Assembly: GCA_002403515.1 (NCBI GenBank)
Contig: DHHZ01000100.1
Span: 1-36,883, forward strand
Origin: Legionellales bacterium UBA4759
GTDB lineage: Bacteria; Pseudomonadota; Gammaproteobacteria; Legionellales; Legionellaceae
Length of the DNA stretch: 36,883 nt
Reading direction: 5' to 3'
In this document: piece by piece, positions 15,243-23,870 of the stretch
How the letters are laid out: the number at the start of each line of letters is the position of its first letter
Position numbering within the stretch: the first letter of the stretch is position 1
Translations under genes and position numbers: made by a program
The notes under the pieces: model-generated
What the model was told of the DNA's origin: nothing
Database searches by the model: none
What the model saw: the letters and a program-made list of their open reading frames with translations, nothing else

Positions 15243-18134
15243 TTGTTATTTCATTTTTTGTTTCTTTTTTTGTTGGGCTGCAATGCTTTCGCCCAACAAA
15301 TTCCTCTAACCAATGCTTTATCATTTGCCCCACCGTCAAGTGATCGCTCTATTCAATTTTTGGCCAATATCTTTGGGATTGTCGATGGTGTTTTAACAGG
15401 CACTGGCAGTCAAATTTTTGGAAATATGATGGGGGTATTCAATGCTGCGATACTTGCATTAGGTAGTATTGTTGTGATGTATACTTTGATGGTAGGTACC
15501 ATGAATACTGCCCATGAGGGAGAGTTTTTAGGCAAGAAATGGTCATCAATTTGGATTCCGCTGCGTTGCAGTACGGGTATGGTTTTGATTATCCCCAAAG
15601 CCTCTGGTTATTGTTTCATGCAGATTTTTATGATGTGGGTGATTGTACAAGGGGTTGGTGCTGCAGACAGAATTTGGACTTCTGCACTACAATACCTCAA
15701 CCGTGGTGGAAAAATTGTTCAAACTCAAATGGGTTCCAAGCAGATTTTAAATGCTTTTGTGGAAAAACAAGATGCAACTTTTGTTGGGGCTTCAACTATT
15801 CTGACGGGCCAAGTGTGTATGTACTCGATACAAAAAGCCCTTGAAAAAATTCAAAGCAATTATTTATATCAGGCGTCAGAAAGTCAATTTGGTCCATGTT
15901 TTAATCCAGTCGATGAGAAATGGAAGAGTTTTTGTCAAAATTCAGTACCAGATTTTTTAGCAAGTGTGAATGCTGTTGATTACCAAAAATCAAAACAAGG
16001 CTGGCTAGCACCCAAAGATTATACTTTACCTATGCCAAATTTTAATCCTAATGGTTTTTCAAGTATTTATACCAATTTGAATGGCATGTGTGGTGAAATT
16101 CATTGGAATGACGCCAGTAATTTGGACTTAAATCCTGCGAGTTTAAAAAGTTTATTTTTTACTGAAGAACAAATCCAGTCTCTTGGTTTAAGCCGGGCCA
16201 TTGCAGTTGCTCAAATTTATTCTAGTTTAGCAAATGTTGCGGTAGCTATGGTTGAGAACAATCCTTGGTTTTCAACCCAAAGCAATGAACAAAATGCAGC
16301 GTCTTCGATTGCAAATTTACAATTTGGGGTGCCTAAGAATGAGCTTGGAGATACTTGCCAAGAATTTCAAGAAGCCGCGATATGTAGTTTTTGGCAAAAT
16401 TCATCCGATCGGCCGCAAACAGGCGTTTTACTGGCAGGCAATGAATTTATCAATGTGATAGGCTCATATGAAGGCTTGATGATGCCTATTTTGAATTTGG
16501 TCAATGATCTTAAAAATGAAGCCAAATCCAAACAAGTTCGGAGTTTCATCTCACAAACACAACAATCGGGTTGGATGTTTGCTGGTGCATATTTTTTTAA
16601 TTTGGTGAATTTAACAGGTCCTGTCAGCAAAGTTAGTTTAACTAAAGATTTGAATTCTGGACTCGAAGCCAGTCAATTTTATCATATTGATGATTGTCAG
16701 CAATCCAATACAGGCTTTTGTTGGTTTTTAAAACCCTTGGGTGAGCAATTTCATTATGAAAAAGTTATTCAGGCGATGTTACAGGGGTGGGGGAAAGATA
16801 GACCATATTTAAGTGACTGTGGTGAAACACTCTCATTCTCACCAGCTGGGACATTTCAGGCGGCTCATGGCTATATCTTACCCGTTGGAGCATATGCTAA
16901 AGGCGCTTGTGCTTCTACGGTTTTGGGTTTTATTGGTAATAGTTATTTTTTTCACTTACCCGAGCAAGCGGGTTTAAATAAAATAAGCCTGCCAGATTTT
17001 CCCATGATGTTTGCAAAAGTGTTGCCAACAACGCATATGCAATTGAATTCAAATACCTGCACTAATAAAATTGAGTTTGCTGGCAGGACCTTTTGTATGG
17101 GAAATGGTTGGAGCGGTTTTTTTAATGACTTTCTCGCCACAGCAGCGCAAGCCATAAATAGCATGCTTGGGCTTGCCATCAACATCTTGGTTGTTGTCCC
17201 ACTTAAAGTTTGTATTTGGCCACAAATGCAATATGCCATGCAAATTCTTACCAATTTATCCAATAATCCGATTGTTGATTTGGCCAATATGGGAGCAAGT
17301 TTTATACAATCTACTTTGTATTCATATCTAGGAATGATTGCAGTTAGTGGATTGGGTGCTTTTCCTATGATGGGTGGCGTGATTTTAATTCTCTTGGCTT
17401 TTTTGACGCCATTATACACGGCTTGGTTATCATATTTTGTTACCATCGGTTTTACAACTTGTTATTATATTCCATTATTGCCTTATTTGATTTTTACTTT
17501 TGGTGTGATTGCTTGGCTATTTGCTGTAATTGAGGCAATCGTTGCAGCACCAATCATGGCATTGGGCGTGACAACACCCGAGGGAGAAGGAATTTTAGGC
17601 AAGGGTGAACATGGACTGATGTTATTGGTCAATGTCTTTTTACGACCATCGATGATGGTGATTGGCTTTATATCAGGCGTGGCTTTGTCTTATATCAGTA
17701 TTTGGGTATTGAATGCAGGTTTTGATATCGCGGCAGGTTTTTTAAAAGTAGATGCCAGTGAAGTTGCCAAAGCAGGCATGGGTTCCCAAAATATTTATGG
17801 TATACAGTGGGGAGATTTCCCATTTGCTCAATTGCTAGGATGCATGTTCTATGTTGTGATATATGTCAGTGTTTATTTAACCATTATTCAAAAAACTTTT
17901 ACCTTAATATATTTATTGCCAGATAAAGTTCTGCGATGGATAGGTGGGCACCCAGATAGCTTAGCCAGTGAAACGCAATCCTGGTTTCATGAGGGCTCAC
18001 AAAAGTTAGAGCAATTTGGTAAAGTCACTGATCAAGGTATTGAATCTGGATTAAATCAATTGTCCAAAAAATTTGGAGAAGTTGTGCTACCTAAACCCAG
18101 TAATACCAGTGGTGGGCAATTGACTGCCCCATAA
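15243..18134 (+). CDS. dotA: Dot/Icm inner-membrane protein DotA, first copy
   Basis: DotA is a large polytopic inner-membrane protein needed for Dot/Icm function and partly released from the cell in Legionella. The product of 963 residues has a signal peptide (cleavage after NAFA), a conserved start of the mature protein (IPLTNALSFAPP) and two early helices. The block with AHEGEFLGKKWSSIWIPLR and a long Cys-containing, probably periplasmic region (about residues 180-610) follow. A C-terminal cluster of about six helices carries AWLFAVIEAIVAAPIMALGV, PEGEGILGKG and FLRPSMMVIGFISG. I choose the TTG at 15243 as start because AAGGAAG (15231-15237) sits seven bases before it at the end of icmV; further-upstream in-frame codons would break the signal peptide. 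Confidence 0.95.
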   Translation: MLFHFLFLFLLGCNAFAQQIPLTNALSFAPPSSDRSIQFLANIFGIVDGVLTGTGSQIFGNMMGVFNAAILALGSIVVMYTLMVGTMNTAHEGEFLGKKWSSIWIPLRCSTGMVLIIPKASGYCFMQIFMMWVIVQGVGAADRIWTSALQYLNRGGKIVQTQMGSKQILNAFVEKQDATFVGASTILTGQVCMYSIQKALEKIQSNYLYQASESQFGPCFNPVDEKWKSFCQNSVPDFLASVNAVDYQKSKQGWLAPKDYTLPMPNFNPNGFSSIYTNLNGMCGEIHWNDASNLDLNPASLKSLFFTEEQIQSLGLSRAIAVAQIYSSLANVAVAMVENNPWFSTQSNEQNAASSIANLQFGVPKNELGDTCQEFQEAAICSFWQNSSDRPQTGVLLAGNEFINVIGSYEGLMMPILNLVNDLKNEAKSKQVRSFISQTQQSGWMFAGAYFFNLVNLTGPVSKVSLTKDLNSGLEASQFYHIDDCQQSNTGFCWFLKPLGEQFHYEKVIQAMLQGWGKDRPYLSDCGETLSFSPAGTFQAAHGYILPVGAYAKGACASTVLGFIGNSYFFHLPEQAGLNKISLPDFPMMFAKVLPTTHMQLNSNTCTNKIEFAGRTFCMGNGWSGFFNDFLATAAQAINSMLGLAINILVVVPLKVCIWPQMQYAMQILTNLSNNPIVDLANMGASFIQSTLYSYLGMIAVSGLGAFPMMGGVILILLAFLTPLYTAWLSYFVTIGFTTCYYIPLLPYLIFTFGVIAWLFAVIEAIVAAPIMALGVTTPEGEGILGKGEHGLMLLVNVFLRPSMMVIGFISGVALSYISIWVLNAGFDIAAGFLKVDASEVAKAGMGSQNIYGIQWGDFPFAQLLGCMFYVVIYVSVYLTIIQKTFTLIYLLPDKVLRWIGGHPDSLASETQSWFHEGSQKLEQFGKVTDQGIESGLNQLSKKFGEVVLPKPSNTSGGQLTAP

Positions 18135-18315
18135 ATTGTGAATTGCTCAAGAGACCTCTTACCTGAATAGTCTTGTGTTTTTTATATTGCTGCTGTAATA
18201 TTTTTATAAAGTAATAAAAAAACCGTGGTTGTAACGGTACATCTCTTCTCTTTTGAACTGGAAGAGTTTGAAATCAATAACGCAGTAAAAGGAATCTATT
18301 TGCTAGGAGTGCACA
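18135..18315. other. gap between the two dotA genes
   Basis: This 181-base spacer has no ORF or gene remnant that I can see. It contains a short inverted repeat ACCGT-N7-ACGGT near 18221-18238, an imperfect five-pair AAGAG/CTCTT stem just after the first dotA stop, and AGGAG at 18305-18309 as the ribosome site of the second copy. No convincing promoter pair was found, although the gap is long enough for one. Confidence 0.4.
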
Positions 18316-21219
18316 ATGCCATTATTAATTGGCTATTTCCTAATTTTTTTGCTGTACTCGACTTCTCTTCAAGCCCAGATGCCTCTTAGTACCGCCTTGT
18401 CTTTTGCTCCTCCACCCACAGATACATCTGTCATTTATCTTGGAAATATTTTTGGTACTGTGGAGGGTGTGCTTGCCTCTGGCGGTAGCCAAATCTTTGG
18501 TCAAATGATGAGTGTTTTAAATCTTGCCGTTTTAGCACTCGGTAGTATTGTCATTATGTATACCTTGATTGTTGGAACCTTAAATACTGCGCATGAGGGT
18601 GAGTTTTTGGGGAAACATTGGTCGTCTATTTGGTTGCCTGTACGAGCAACGATTGGTATGACCTTGTTAATTCCTAAAACCAGTGGCTACAGTTTAATGC
18701 AAGTATTGGTGATGTGGGTGGTTATTCAAGGGGTGGGTGCAGCAGATAAAATTTGGAATATTGCACTAGATTACCTCAATATGGGGGGTAAAATTGTCGT
18801 TGCAACCAATTCATATGCCAATTTACAAATGCAAGGTGGGGGAAAAACTAATCCCGCAGCCAATGGTGCAATGGCGTTATTAGCAGGCCAAGTTTGTTCT
18901 TATATGTTACAAAGGCAACTTCAAACCTTACATGATACAGATATGAGTCTTGCTAATGATAACCAAGGCCGTTGTAGTGCTAGTAGCTTGGGCGATTGTA
19001 CTTCACCTTCCTATATTTGTGATTATTGTAACAATGCCGTTCCTGATTTTTTAGGTTCAATCAGCCCTGTTAATGTGATGGCAGCAAATCCCAATGCCTT
19101 AAAATGGACAATGCCCATTCCTAATTTTCCTAAAGGCACTCCCTCTTTCTACATGGCATTGAATGGATATTGTGGTTCAGTGACTTGGAACTCAATGGCT
19201 ATTGATTCTGCGATTATTAATAAAAATATGACATTAACTGATGCTGAAAATCAAGTTGTATTAAAAGCCCGTGGAATTGGTGTACAACAAATGTTGGATT
19301 TCATGCAGCCTGTGGCTACTAGTATGGTTGATAATGACCCCGAAATTAATCCCAATTTATCAACCGGTGCGTCTCCTATTGCGTTTTCTCAATATGGGGT
19401 TGCCTTAAATGACAATGGTGATGTTTGTTATAATAAAGCATCAACTGGCACTTGTTATACTTGGGGAGGAGTGCCAGATCAGAATTTTAGCGTATTAACC
19501 GCTGGTAATGAATACAACAATGCTCTCCTTGCATACCAAGGTGTTGTAACACCGATATTAAATTTGAAATCCCAGTCTAAGTCCAGTGACCAAAAAAAAT
19601 TCATCACCCAGGCTAAACGAGATGGATGGATTTTTGCAGGCGCATATTTTTTTCAATTGATTAGATTAACGGGCAGTGTCGATCAGTCATACATGATTGA
19701 TTATAATTCTGGATTGGATAATTCTTCAGTATCCGTTTTTGCTTCGTGTCCTTCAACAATTACAACTGATTCTCCAGTATTGTGTCAAACATTTATTCCC
19801 AAAATTCAACCTACTTCAACTGACACTCAAACCGCAAATCTTCTTATTGATAGAATCAGTAATATTATTTATGGAACTGCGCCAGGCTCAAACTCTTCTG
19901 GAGAGTCTGCGGTTTGTCCAACACTTGCTTATAACAAAGATAGTATCAATACTGAAACGGGATTTGTATATAACTCGTCAAATAAGTCGATAACAGCTCC
20001 ACTTGCTTCTGTACCGTGTTCATCAACTGTCATGGGATATGTTGGGAATACTTATTTCCTAAGTATTCCTGGAGAGCCTGCTTATTCAGCACCTGCTCTG
20101 CCCATTCCTGACTTTGTCACTTGGCCGAACAATCAACCACATTTGTCTCTTCATCAAAGTAAGTGTGCGTCATGGCGTTTTTTTTGTTGGCAAGACCTTA
20201 CCAATTGGATAGCTGATTTTTTTACGTATATTATTAAGTGGATAATAAGTGTCATTGTTGATGCTATTAAAGCTATTTTTATGTCTATTTTTGAAGTGAT
20301 TTGGTTAATTGCCTATCCAGCCTTAGACGCAGGTTTTTCACAACTTCAAAATAATGATAACCCTATCGTTAATCTTGCCAACATGGGGGCTGATTTTATC
20401 GACACCGCAGTAGCTATCTATTGGGGTTCATTGATTGTTCCATTTGCTGCATTGGCAGTGCCTGTACCAGAAGTTGCAATGGTTGTTGGTATCATCTTAG
20501 CGGTTACTTTACCTTTATTGATGGTTTGGATTGCATATTTTATGACTATAGGATTTATCTGTGCTTTTTATATACCGTTATTCCCTTATATCATTTTTAC
20601 TTTTGGTTCTATCGCTTGGCTTTTTGCTGTAATCGAAGCGATGGTTGCAGCACCCATTGTTGCTTTGGGCGTCATGTCTCCAGAGGGTGAGGGCATTTTA
20701 GGTAAAAGTGAAACTGGAGTCATGATATTGGTCAATATCTTTTTAAGACCATCGATGATGGTCATTGGATTTATTACTGGCATTATTTTAGTGTATGTTT
20801 CAATTTGGATTTTAAATTATCAATACAGTACCGTTGCTGGATATTTGGTAAATTACAACACATCACAAACAACTGGTGGACTAGCAGGTATTAGTTTGAG
20901 TGATAACACTTTTGCGAAGATTTTTGCTTGGGGCTCTTGGATTGCATTGTATGTATCGCTTTATTCAACCTTGGCACAAAAGTCTTTTTCATTAATTTTT
21001 CAATTACCAGATAAAATTCTACGATGGATTGGTGCTCAGCAAGAGGCTTTTGGTCAAGAAGCTCAGCACTGGGCGGAAGAAACCAAACAAAAACAAGAGC
21101 AGCTTGCAGGCCGTATGGAAAGTGGTATTAAAGTCGATAAAGATAGCATTAAAGACCTTGTCAAAGGACCTGGCGGTGGCGGCGACTCAGGGTCTGTATC
21201 TGGCGGCGGCGGTGGGTAA
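18316..21219 (+). CDS. dotA: Dot/Icm inner-membrane protein DotA, second tandem copy
   Basis: A complete second DotA of 967 residues with the same architecture as the copy before it: signal peptide (cleavage after LQAQ or nearby), MPLSTALSFAPP start, the NTAHEGEFLGKHWSSIW block and a long cysteine-containing central region. The C-terminal helix cluster contains AWLFAVIEAMVAAPIVALGVMSPEGEGILGK and FLRPSMMVIGFITG split by the usual spacing. The membrane parts are near-identical between copies while the central region is clearly diverged in sequence and length. Only this copy ends in a glycine-rich tail (residues about 951-967, GGGGDSGSVSGGGGG). AGGAG precedes the ATG by six bases. It is convergent with dotB. 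Both copies are open throughout, so neither looks like a pseudogene. Confidence 0.95.
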   Translation: MPLLIGYFLIFLLYSTSLQAQMPLSTALSFAPPPTDTSVIYLGNIFGTVEGVLASGGSQIFGQMMSVLNLAVLALGSIVIMYTLIVGTLNTAHEGEFLGKHWSSIWLPVRATIGMTLLIPKTSGYSLMQVLVMWVVIQGVGAADKIWNIALDYLNMGGKIVVATNSYANLQMQGGGKTNPAANGAMALLAGQVCSYMLQRQLQTLHDTDMSLANDNQGRCSASSLGDCTSPSYICDYCNNAVPDFLGSISPVNVMAANPNALKWTMPIPNFPKGTPSFYMALNGYCGSVTWNSMAIDSAIINKNMTLTDAENQVVLKARGIGVQQMLDFMQPVATSMVDNDPEINPNLSTGASPIAFSQYGVALNDNGDVCYNKASTGTCYTWGGVPDQNFSVLTAGNEYNNALLAYQGVVTPILNLKSQSKSSDQKKFITQAKRDGWIFAGAYFFQLIRLTGSVDQSYMIDYNSGLDNSSVSVFASCPSTITTDSPVLCQTFIPKIQPTSTDTQTANLLIDRISNIIYGTAPGSNSSGESAVCPTLAYNKDSINTETGFVYNSSNKSITAPLASVPCSSTVMGYVGNTYFLSIPGEPAYSAPALPIPDFVTWPNNQPHLSLHQSKCASWRFFCWQDLTNWIADFFTYIIKWIISVIVDAIKAIFMSIFEVIWLIAYPALDAGFSQLQNNDNPIVNLANMGADFIDTAVAIYWGSLIVPFAALAVPVPEVAMVVGIILAVTLPLLMVWIAYFMTIGFICAFYIPLFPYIIFTFGSIAWLFAVIEAMVAAPIVALGVMSPEGEGILGKSETGVMILVNIFLRPSMMVIGFITGIILVYVSIWILNYQYSTVAGYLVNYNTSQTTGGLAGISLSDNTFAKIFAWGSWIALYVSLYSTLAQKSFSLIFQLPDKILRWIGAQQEAFGQEAQHWAEETKQKQEQLAGRMESGIKVDKDSIKDLVKGPGGGGDSGSVSGGGGG

Positions 21220-21252
21220 TCGTTTAAAACGAAGTGACTCAAAATACCTATA

Positions 21253-21269
21253 AAAACTTAACAAGTTTT
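21253..21269. terminator. possible bidirectional terminator between dotA-2 and dotB
   Basis: AAAACTT (21253-21259), loop AAC and AAGTTTT (21263-21269) form a seven-pair AT-rich hairpin in the 59-base convergent gap. A-runs and T-runs flank both sides, so it could end transcripts from either direction, but the stem is GC-poor. Confidence 0.35.
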
Positions 21270-21278
21270 AAATAGTGA

Positions 21279-22406
21279 TTAGATTGAATCTTCTTGTGCA
21301 GTACCTAAAGTAATAATCTTATAGGTCTTTTCACTAATAATTCCAGCTTTGTACTTTTCTAAAGCGTCTACGGTCATCAACTGGCCGTGTTCGCGAACCA
21401 GACGTCTGGTTGCAGAGGTTATTTCATTCGGGTCACTTTCTAACAATATATCGCGAATTTTTTCATTGAATACCAAGTATTCCCGTAAAGCAACTCTTTT
21501 CCCATCAACCGTAGGTACCAGTTTCTGCCAAATGCACAAGCGAATTGTTTCTAAAATATCAATTGTTCGACCCAAGCGCTCATCTTTGGGAAAAGATGTC
21601 ACCAATCGACGCATGGTTTCAGCAACACCAGAGGTATGAAGAGTGGTATACACCGGGTGACCCGTCAACGCCGCTTCAAGGGCTGCGCTGATGGTATCAC
21701 TGTCTCGACATTCACCCACCATAATAAGACGGGGTTTACGACGTAAAGCGTTTCTGATGCCATCAGCAAATGATGATATATGTCTTGGTATCTCTGATTG
21801 ACTTACAATCGCTGATTTTGTTTGAATTTCATCAAATACAAATTCAATAGGTGACTCATAAGTTAAGACTTTACGATTGGAGTCTTCTTGCTCTATGAGT
21901 TCACGAATGATTGATGCCAACAGGGTAGATTTACCAGAACCTGTAGCACCTGTCACGAAAACAATGCCTTCCTGTGGAGCCAGTGCCTCTAAGATATCTG
22001 ATGGTAAATTCATTGTTTCTAAACGAGGAGGAGTTGTTGGAATCGTTCGTAAGGTAATTTGGATAGCATCATGCCCTTCAACCAAACATGCGGTCGCGTT
22101 AACACGAAAACGAAATCGTTCATCTCTGGTGGGTTTGAATTCATAATGCGTATCAATATCTTTACCTGATAAAAGTTGTGTTGTAGCATTGGGGCCATAA
22201 ATGGCATTGATCATTTCACTGACTTCAGAGTTTGACAATTGTCTTACAGTAATCTGAATAAGTCGTCCGTAAACTTCAGCCATAATCGGGTGACCAGTTT
22301 GAATGGTAATATCTGAAGCATTCAAACCAGTGGTAAATTCAAGCATTTTATCCATATCTAGGCTTGTAAAACGTGGTGGCTCATTGGGTATTTGCATTAG
22401 TGTCAT
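21279..22406 (-). CDS. dotB: Dot/Icm cytoplasmic ATPase DotB
   Basis: DotB is a hexameric VirB11/PilT-like AAA ATPase that docks on the cytoplasmic side of the Dot/Icm channel and powers substrate transport. The N-terminal PAS-like part is followed by Walker A GATGSGKSTLLASI, the Asp box, Walker B with LIMVGECRDSDT, and the His box (TGHPVYTTLHTSGVAE), all intact over 375 residues. It overlaps the end of dotC by four bases (ATGA), the third gene of dotD-dotC-dotB. Confidence 0.96.
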   Translation of the reverse strand: MTLMQIPNEPPRFTSLDMDKMLEFTTGLNASDITIQTGHPIMAEVYGRLIQITVRQLSNSEVSEMINAIYGPNATTQLLSGKDIDTHYEFKPTRDERFRFRVNATACLVEGHDAIQITLRTIPTTPPRLETMNLPSDILEALAPQEGIVFVTGATGSGKSTLLASIIRELIEQEDSNRKVLTYESPIEFVFDEIQTKSAIVSQSEIPRHISSFADGIRNALRRKPRLIMVGECRDSDTISAALEAALTGHPVYTTLHTSGVAETMRRLVTSFPKDERLGRTIDILETIRLCIWQKLVPTVDGKRVALREYLVFNEKIRDILLESDPNEITSATRRLVREHGQLMTVDALEKYKAGIISEKTYKIITLGTAQEDSI

Positions 22407-23341
22407 TGTTCATCCACCGAGCTGATAACAGGCTGCCAAGTATTACTAGAGATGGTAATTTTGGCTTGCTTGATTTTTTGTTCAAGTTTTGTAAATTTAG
22501 AAATCGCTTCTTCATCTTTGGCTAATGCTGCATGCCATTCATTCGCATTTGTATTAAGAGCTGGTAAGGCGGTAATTCTTAAGACTCTGTCATCAATATG
22601 CATTTCTTCAGCATCACCGGTTACACCTAAATCTGTATGTGAGACAAAAGGAGGGGAAACCATATTCATGGCTAACAGTTTGCGATACAAAATCATACCG
22701 TTAAAATCTTGTTTAATTCTTGCAATACTTTCTTCCAAAATGGTATTGGCTTGTTCAACTCCTTGTTGCCAACCCCTGGCTACATAAGTTTTCCAAACCA
22801 TGGCTTCATCTTTGGTCGAAGGTAATAAACTAGCATGTGGTGTCTCAGGTGGCTCATAATCCATCCATAGATATTCACGCCAATTCGGAGCTGTGGTGAT
22901 GAAATGGGCTTGTTTATACACACGGTATGTACGATTAGATACACGAATACTTTGTAAATCGTCTAAATTAAAAGTATTTCTTCCTTCTAAAAGAACAGGC
23001 GGCATGACATTGTGTTCTAAAACCAATGCATTAAAATCATAAATCTTATCAAGGTAGCGTTGATGTTTGACTAATTCATCATCAATTTCTTTAGCACGAA
23101 CAGCCAAAGCTGTTTGAGCACCAACACTTAAAGCGGTATCTTTGATAGCAGTTTCTCGAATTTTATTCATGGAGCGCTGTTTAGCTTTAGTCATGTGTTT
23201 CTTATTACACATTTGCATCAATGAATCTAAGGATAGATTTTGATCATTATCTGGCGCGTAATAAGTTGAGCGGCTAGCACAGCCGGTTAGGAAAATTGCA
23301 AATATAAAAATACTAAACCGTTTATCCATAAAATTTAACAT
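22403..23341 (-). CDS. dotC: Dot/Icm outer-membrane core lipoprotein DotC
   Basis: DotC is an outer-membrane lipoprotein that with DotD and DotH forms the outer-membrane core of the Dot/Icm complex. A lipoprotein signal with lipobox LTGC (Cys near residue 21) is followed by a mixed alpha/beta domain with the family segment SVGAQTALAVRAKEIDDEL and a conserved YRVYKQAHFITTAPNWREYL block. The 312-residue length is normal. Two in-frame starts are possible (ATG at 23341 or at 23329); the latter gives a more typical signal peptide and an eight-base overlap with dotD instead of 20. No strong Shine-Dalgarno decides between them. Confidence 0.94.
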   Translation of the reverse strand: MLNFMDKRFSIFIFAIFLTGCASRSTYYAPDNDQNLSLDSLMQMCNKKHMTKAKQRSMNKIRETAIKDTALSVGAQTALAVRAKEIDDELVKHQRYLDKIYDFNALVLEHNVMPPVLLEGRNTFNLDDLQSIRVSNRTYRVYKQAHFITTAPNWREYLWMDYEPPETPHASLLPSTKDEAMVWKTYVARGWQQGVEQANTILEESIARIKQDFNGMILYRKLLAMNMVSPPFVSHTDLGVTGDAEEMHIDDRVLRITALPALNTNANEWHAALAKDEEAISKFTKLEQKIKQAKITISSNTWQPVISSVDEQ

Positions 23342-23816
23342 ATCTGAGTTCTATTACTTGATTTTTAGGATATACGTGAATGTTGGCACGGTTGCCAGCT
23401 TGGTAATCAATGTTTCTTAAGATTTCAGCCAAGCTTTGGTCTTTGACATTCATGTTGATTAATAATGGAACTGTTGGGGGATGTCCTAAAACTCTTAAGC
23501 GGTATCGAGCAGCATGCGCCACACGCTGTAAAAGTTCCTCAATTGGGCCAACCCAATCAATGGAGGCTCGCGTTTGTAAATTGTAAGCGCTTGGAATATT
23601 GATATCGTTACCAATGTCTTTGGGCAATAATACTTTTTCAATTTTAGCCATTTCCAGCATTGAATCACTGATTGAGTGAGCAGCTTCAGCCAATTTAATA
23701 CTGGCGTCATCACTGGGGGCATTAATGGGTGGTCTTTTTTGCATAGGTGTTGCGCAGGCCGTTAGTATAACGGCTAGTAAGGAGATTATAATTTTAGTAT
23801 GCGCGTTACTTTTCAT
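23322..23816 (-). CDS. dotD: Dot/Icm outer-membrane core lipoprotein DotD
   Basis: DotD is the small lipoprotein of the Dot/Icm outer-membrane core, structurally similar to the N0 domains of secretins. A lipoprotein signal with lipobox LTAC (Cys near residue 21) precedes a linker and the globular C-terminal domain (GPIEELLQRVAHAARYRLRVLG; DQSLAEILRNIDYQAGNRANI; IELRY at the end), which is the secretin-N0-like fold. Length is normal at 164 residues. It heads the dotDCB operon; only 54 bases separate it from the rsmD stop on the same strand, and no clear promoter is visible there. Confidence 0.94.
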   Translation of the reverse strand: MKSNAHTKIIISLLAVILTACATPMQKRPPINAPSDDASIKLAEAAHSISDSMLEMAKIEKVLLPKDIGNDINIPSAYNLQTRASIDWVGPIEELLQRVAHAARYRLRVLGHPPTVPLLINMNVKDQSLAEILRNIDYQAGNRANIHVYPKNQVIELRYVKFYG

Positions 23817-23870
23817 AATTTAATATTCAAGATCTGATAGTAATGATTGAATCAGTTGCGGGATCTAATG

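Noticed and set aside
16952..17446. Long antisense frames opposite dotA-1 and similar frames opposite dotC and nnr
   Set aside because: They are shadows of conserved coding frames, have no ribosome sites and no family-like features.
7259..18198. A 13-base repeat (ATTGCTGCTGTAA) at 7259-7271 and 18186-18198, both in gaps between genes
   Set aside because: Too short and unsupported by matching flanks; the surrounding sequences differ, so I treat it as chance.
15243..21219. The two DotA reading frames as halves of one split gene
   Set aside because: Each has its own signal peptide, N-terminal block and complete C-terminal helix cluster, so they are paralogues, not fragments.
21220..21232. TCGTT-TAA-AACGA hairpin right after the dotA-2 stop as its terminator
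   Set aside because: Only five pairs with a three-base loop and no T-run; the seven-pair stem at 21253-21269 is a better, though still weak, candidate.
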